This document shows positions 33,064 through 33,885 of a DNA stretch of 33,885 nt, piece after piece. Location: the NCBI GenBank assembly GCA_049644265.1, contig JBARRO010000213.1:1-33885 (forward strand). Direction: 5' to 3'. How positions within the stretch are numbered: the first letter of the stretch is position 1; each line of letters begins with the position of its first letter. Origin of the DNA: JBARRO01 sp049644265 (GTDB taxonomy: Bacteria > Bacteroidota > Ignavibacteria > UBA10030). The translations under genes and the position numbers were made by a program. A model generated the notes under the pieces. It did no database searches and had not been told where the DNA came from. It saw nothing but the letters and a program-made list of their open reading frames with translations.

Positions 33064-33885
33064 ATGACACGATGGATGGCGATTCTCCTCTTTATTAGCA
33101 GTGTCGCAACGGCACAAGAATCAGGAAAAGCGGGATACACCGTTACGGAAGAAAGGATTGGAGGAGCAAAGGGAGCAACCGAGGTGAATACGGTTCGATT
33201 TGTTGTGAAGGACTCGGCGGGAATACCGGTTACGACCGTGGAGAAGAAGTTGCCCTATGACGTACCCTTCCCATCCGTTGGGGTTTTCGGAGATGGAACT
33301 CTGATGATGGTTCATGCATTTGACGGGCTTATTGAGTTCTACCGTCCGGGCAGGGGCGCTGCCACGTCCATCCGACCTGCAAAGGACACACAGCCGGAGC
33401 ACGAACGCGTCATGCGCTTCGTTCTTCATGAATCAACAGCTGTTTTCCTTGTGAGTGAACCGTCGCGATTGAACGCTTGGTGCTTTCTCATTGATGGTTT
33501 TGGAAAGATTCTGTGGGAACAGGAGATGCCGGGTTCAATGGCGGGTGAACTGGTCATTTCTCCGGATGGAGGATTGATCGGAGCCTCGACGTATGCCTGG
33601 GAGGGATCCCGGCCGGTTTCCGAAACTGTATTTCTCTCTTCCTCCGGGAATAAGATAGCGTCAACGGCCGATGGGTTCAAAAAAGGATCCTTCTCATCGG
33701 ATGGAAAACGGTTTGTAGGATTTGCCGCTGACGGGTGCTTCGTGTTCGATGTGGGAGGGAAGAGAGTTCTTTGGCGTGACTCAGCGAGGCCGGGCAAGAT
33801 CATAATCGGCGCTGTGATTACTGGCGACGGTATTTCTGTGCTCCAGGCGAATATCCCTGTCTTGAAGGACGGTTCATGGCTCTAC
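33064..33885 (+). CDS. Exported beta-propeller-like protein (3' end outside window)
   Basis: An open frame of 274 codons that continues past the right edge. It starts at ATG 33064, 6 bases after GAGG and 8 bases after the peptidase stop, so the two genes are co-transcribed. The N-terminus MTRWMAILLFISSVATAQ is a signal peptide. The rest has repeated short beta units of the kind found in beta-propellers: SVGVFGDGTLMMVHA, ELVISPDGGLIGAS, SFSSDGKRFVGFAADG, each with a turn containing DG. No catalytic motif is seen. A protein-binding role outside the inner membrane is probable; the family cannot be named without the C-terminus, which may carry another sorting domain. Confidence 0.8.
   Translation, partial: MTRWMAILLFISSVATAQESGKAGYTVTEERIGGAKGATEVNTVRFVVKDSAGIPVTTVEKKLPYDVPFPSVGVFGDGTLMMVHAFDGLIEFYRPGRGAATSIRPAKDTQPEHERVMRFVLHESTAVFLVSEPSRLNAWCFLIDGFGKILWEQEMPGSMAGELVISPDGGLIGASTYAWEGSRPVSETVFLSSSGNKIASTADGFKKGSFSSDGKRFVGFAADGCFVFDVGGKRVLWRDSARPGKIIIGAVITGDGISVLQANIPVLKDGSWLY

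Overview
The window looks like chromosomal DNA of a Gram-negative bacterium of the Bacteroidota/Chlorobiota/Ignavibacteriota (FCB) group. Two secreted proteins (15748-16356 and 30689-33055) end in a FlgD-like type IX secretion sorting domain with the PNPFNP signature. OmpA-like, SPOR and outer-membrane beta-barrel sequences imply two membranes. An Ignavibacteria-like lineage is my best guess, from style of sequence only. No rRNA, tRNA, CRISPR array or recognisable insertion sequence was seen.

Region 1 (1-2154, +) is the tail of a chemosensory operon: the receiver end of a hybrid CheA, a CheB whose receiver has lost its phosphorylation site, and a receiver/coiled-coil protein that looks like a hybrid kinase cut off before its PAS and kinase domains. 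Region 2 (2212-5467, +), which looks richer in G+C by eye, holds a truncated alpha/beta hydrolase, an AI-2E/PerM-type permease, a complete and very similar alpha/beta hydrolase, and an unknown protein made of two copies of one domain; all but one junction are start/stop overlaps. Region 3 (5532-11891, +) is a copper/redox block: a di-heme peroxidase-like lipo- or periplasmic protein, a Met-rich periplasmic protein, a UbiB/ABC1 kinase-like protein and a CPH-type (CopB) copper ATPase. Region 4 (12240-15600, +) combines a small unknown protein, a B12-binding radical SAM enzyme and a WecG/TagA glycosyltransferase.

Region 5 (15748-21071, -) carries a collagen-like secreted protein with 64 uninterrupted Gly-X-Y triplets followed by a type IX sorted protein and a clear terminator, an 846-base stretch with no convincing gene, then a LysE-type exporter, a DJ-1/PfpI protein and an MFS transporter.

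Region 6 (21270-33885, +) is the most interesting. A strong sigma70-like promoter precedes four tightly overlapping genes, all with signal peptides: a TPR/Ig protein with a caspase-like domain lacking both catalytic residues; a small degenerate C13/clan-CD-like protein ending in an EF-hand loop; a VWA-TPR-OmpA-SPOR protein; and a 1168-residue TPR-CHAT protein with an intact His/Cys dyad. I infer a peptidoglycan-attached, periplasmic caspase-fold complex with two pseudo-enzymes and one potentially active protease. Behind it lie a short repeat cluster, the 3' remnant of an outer-membrane beta-barrel gene, an M23 peptidase with a type IX sorting domain, and the start of a secreted beta-propeller-like protein that runs off the window.
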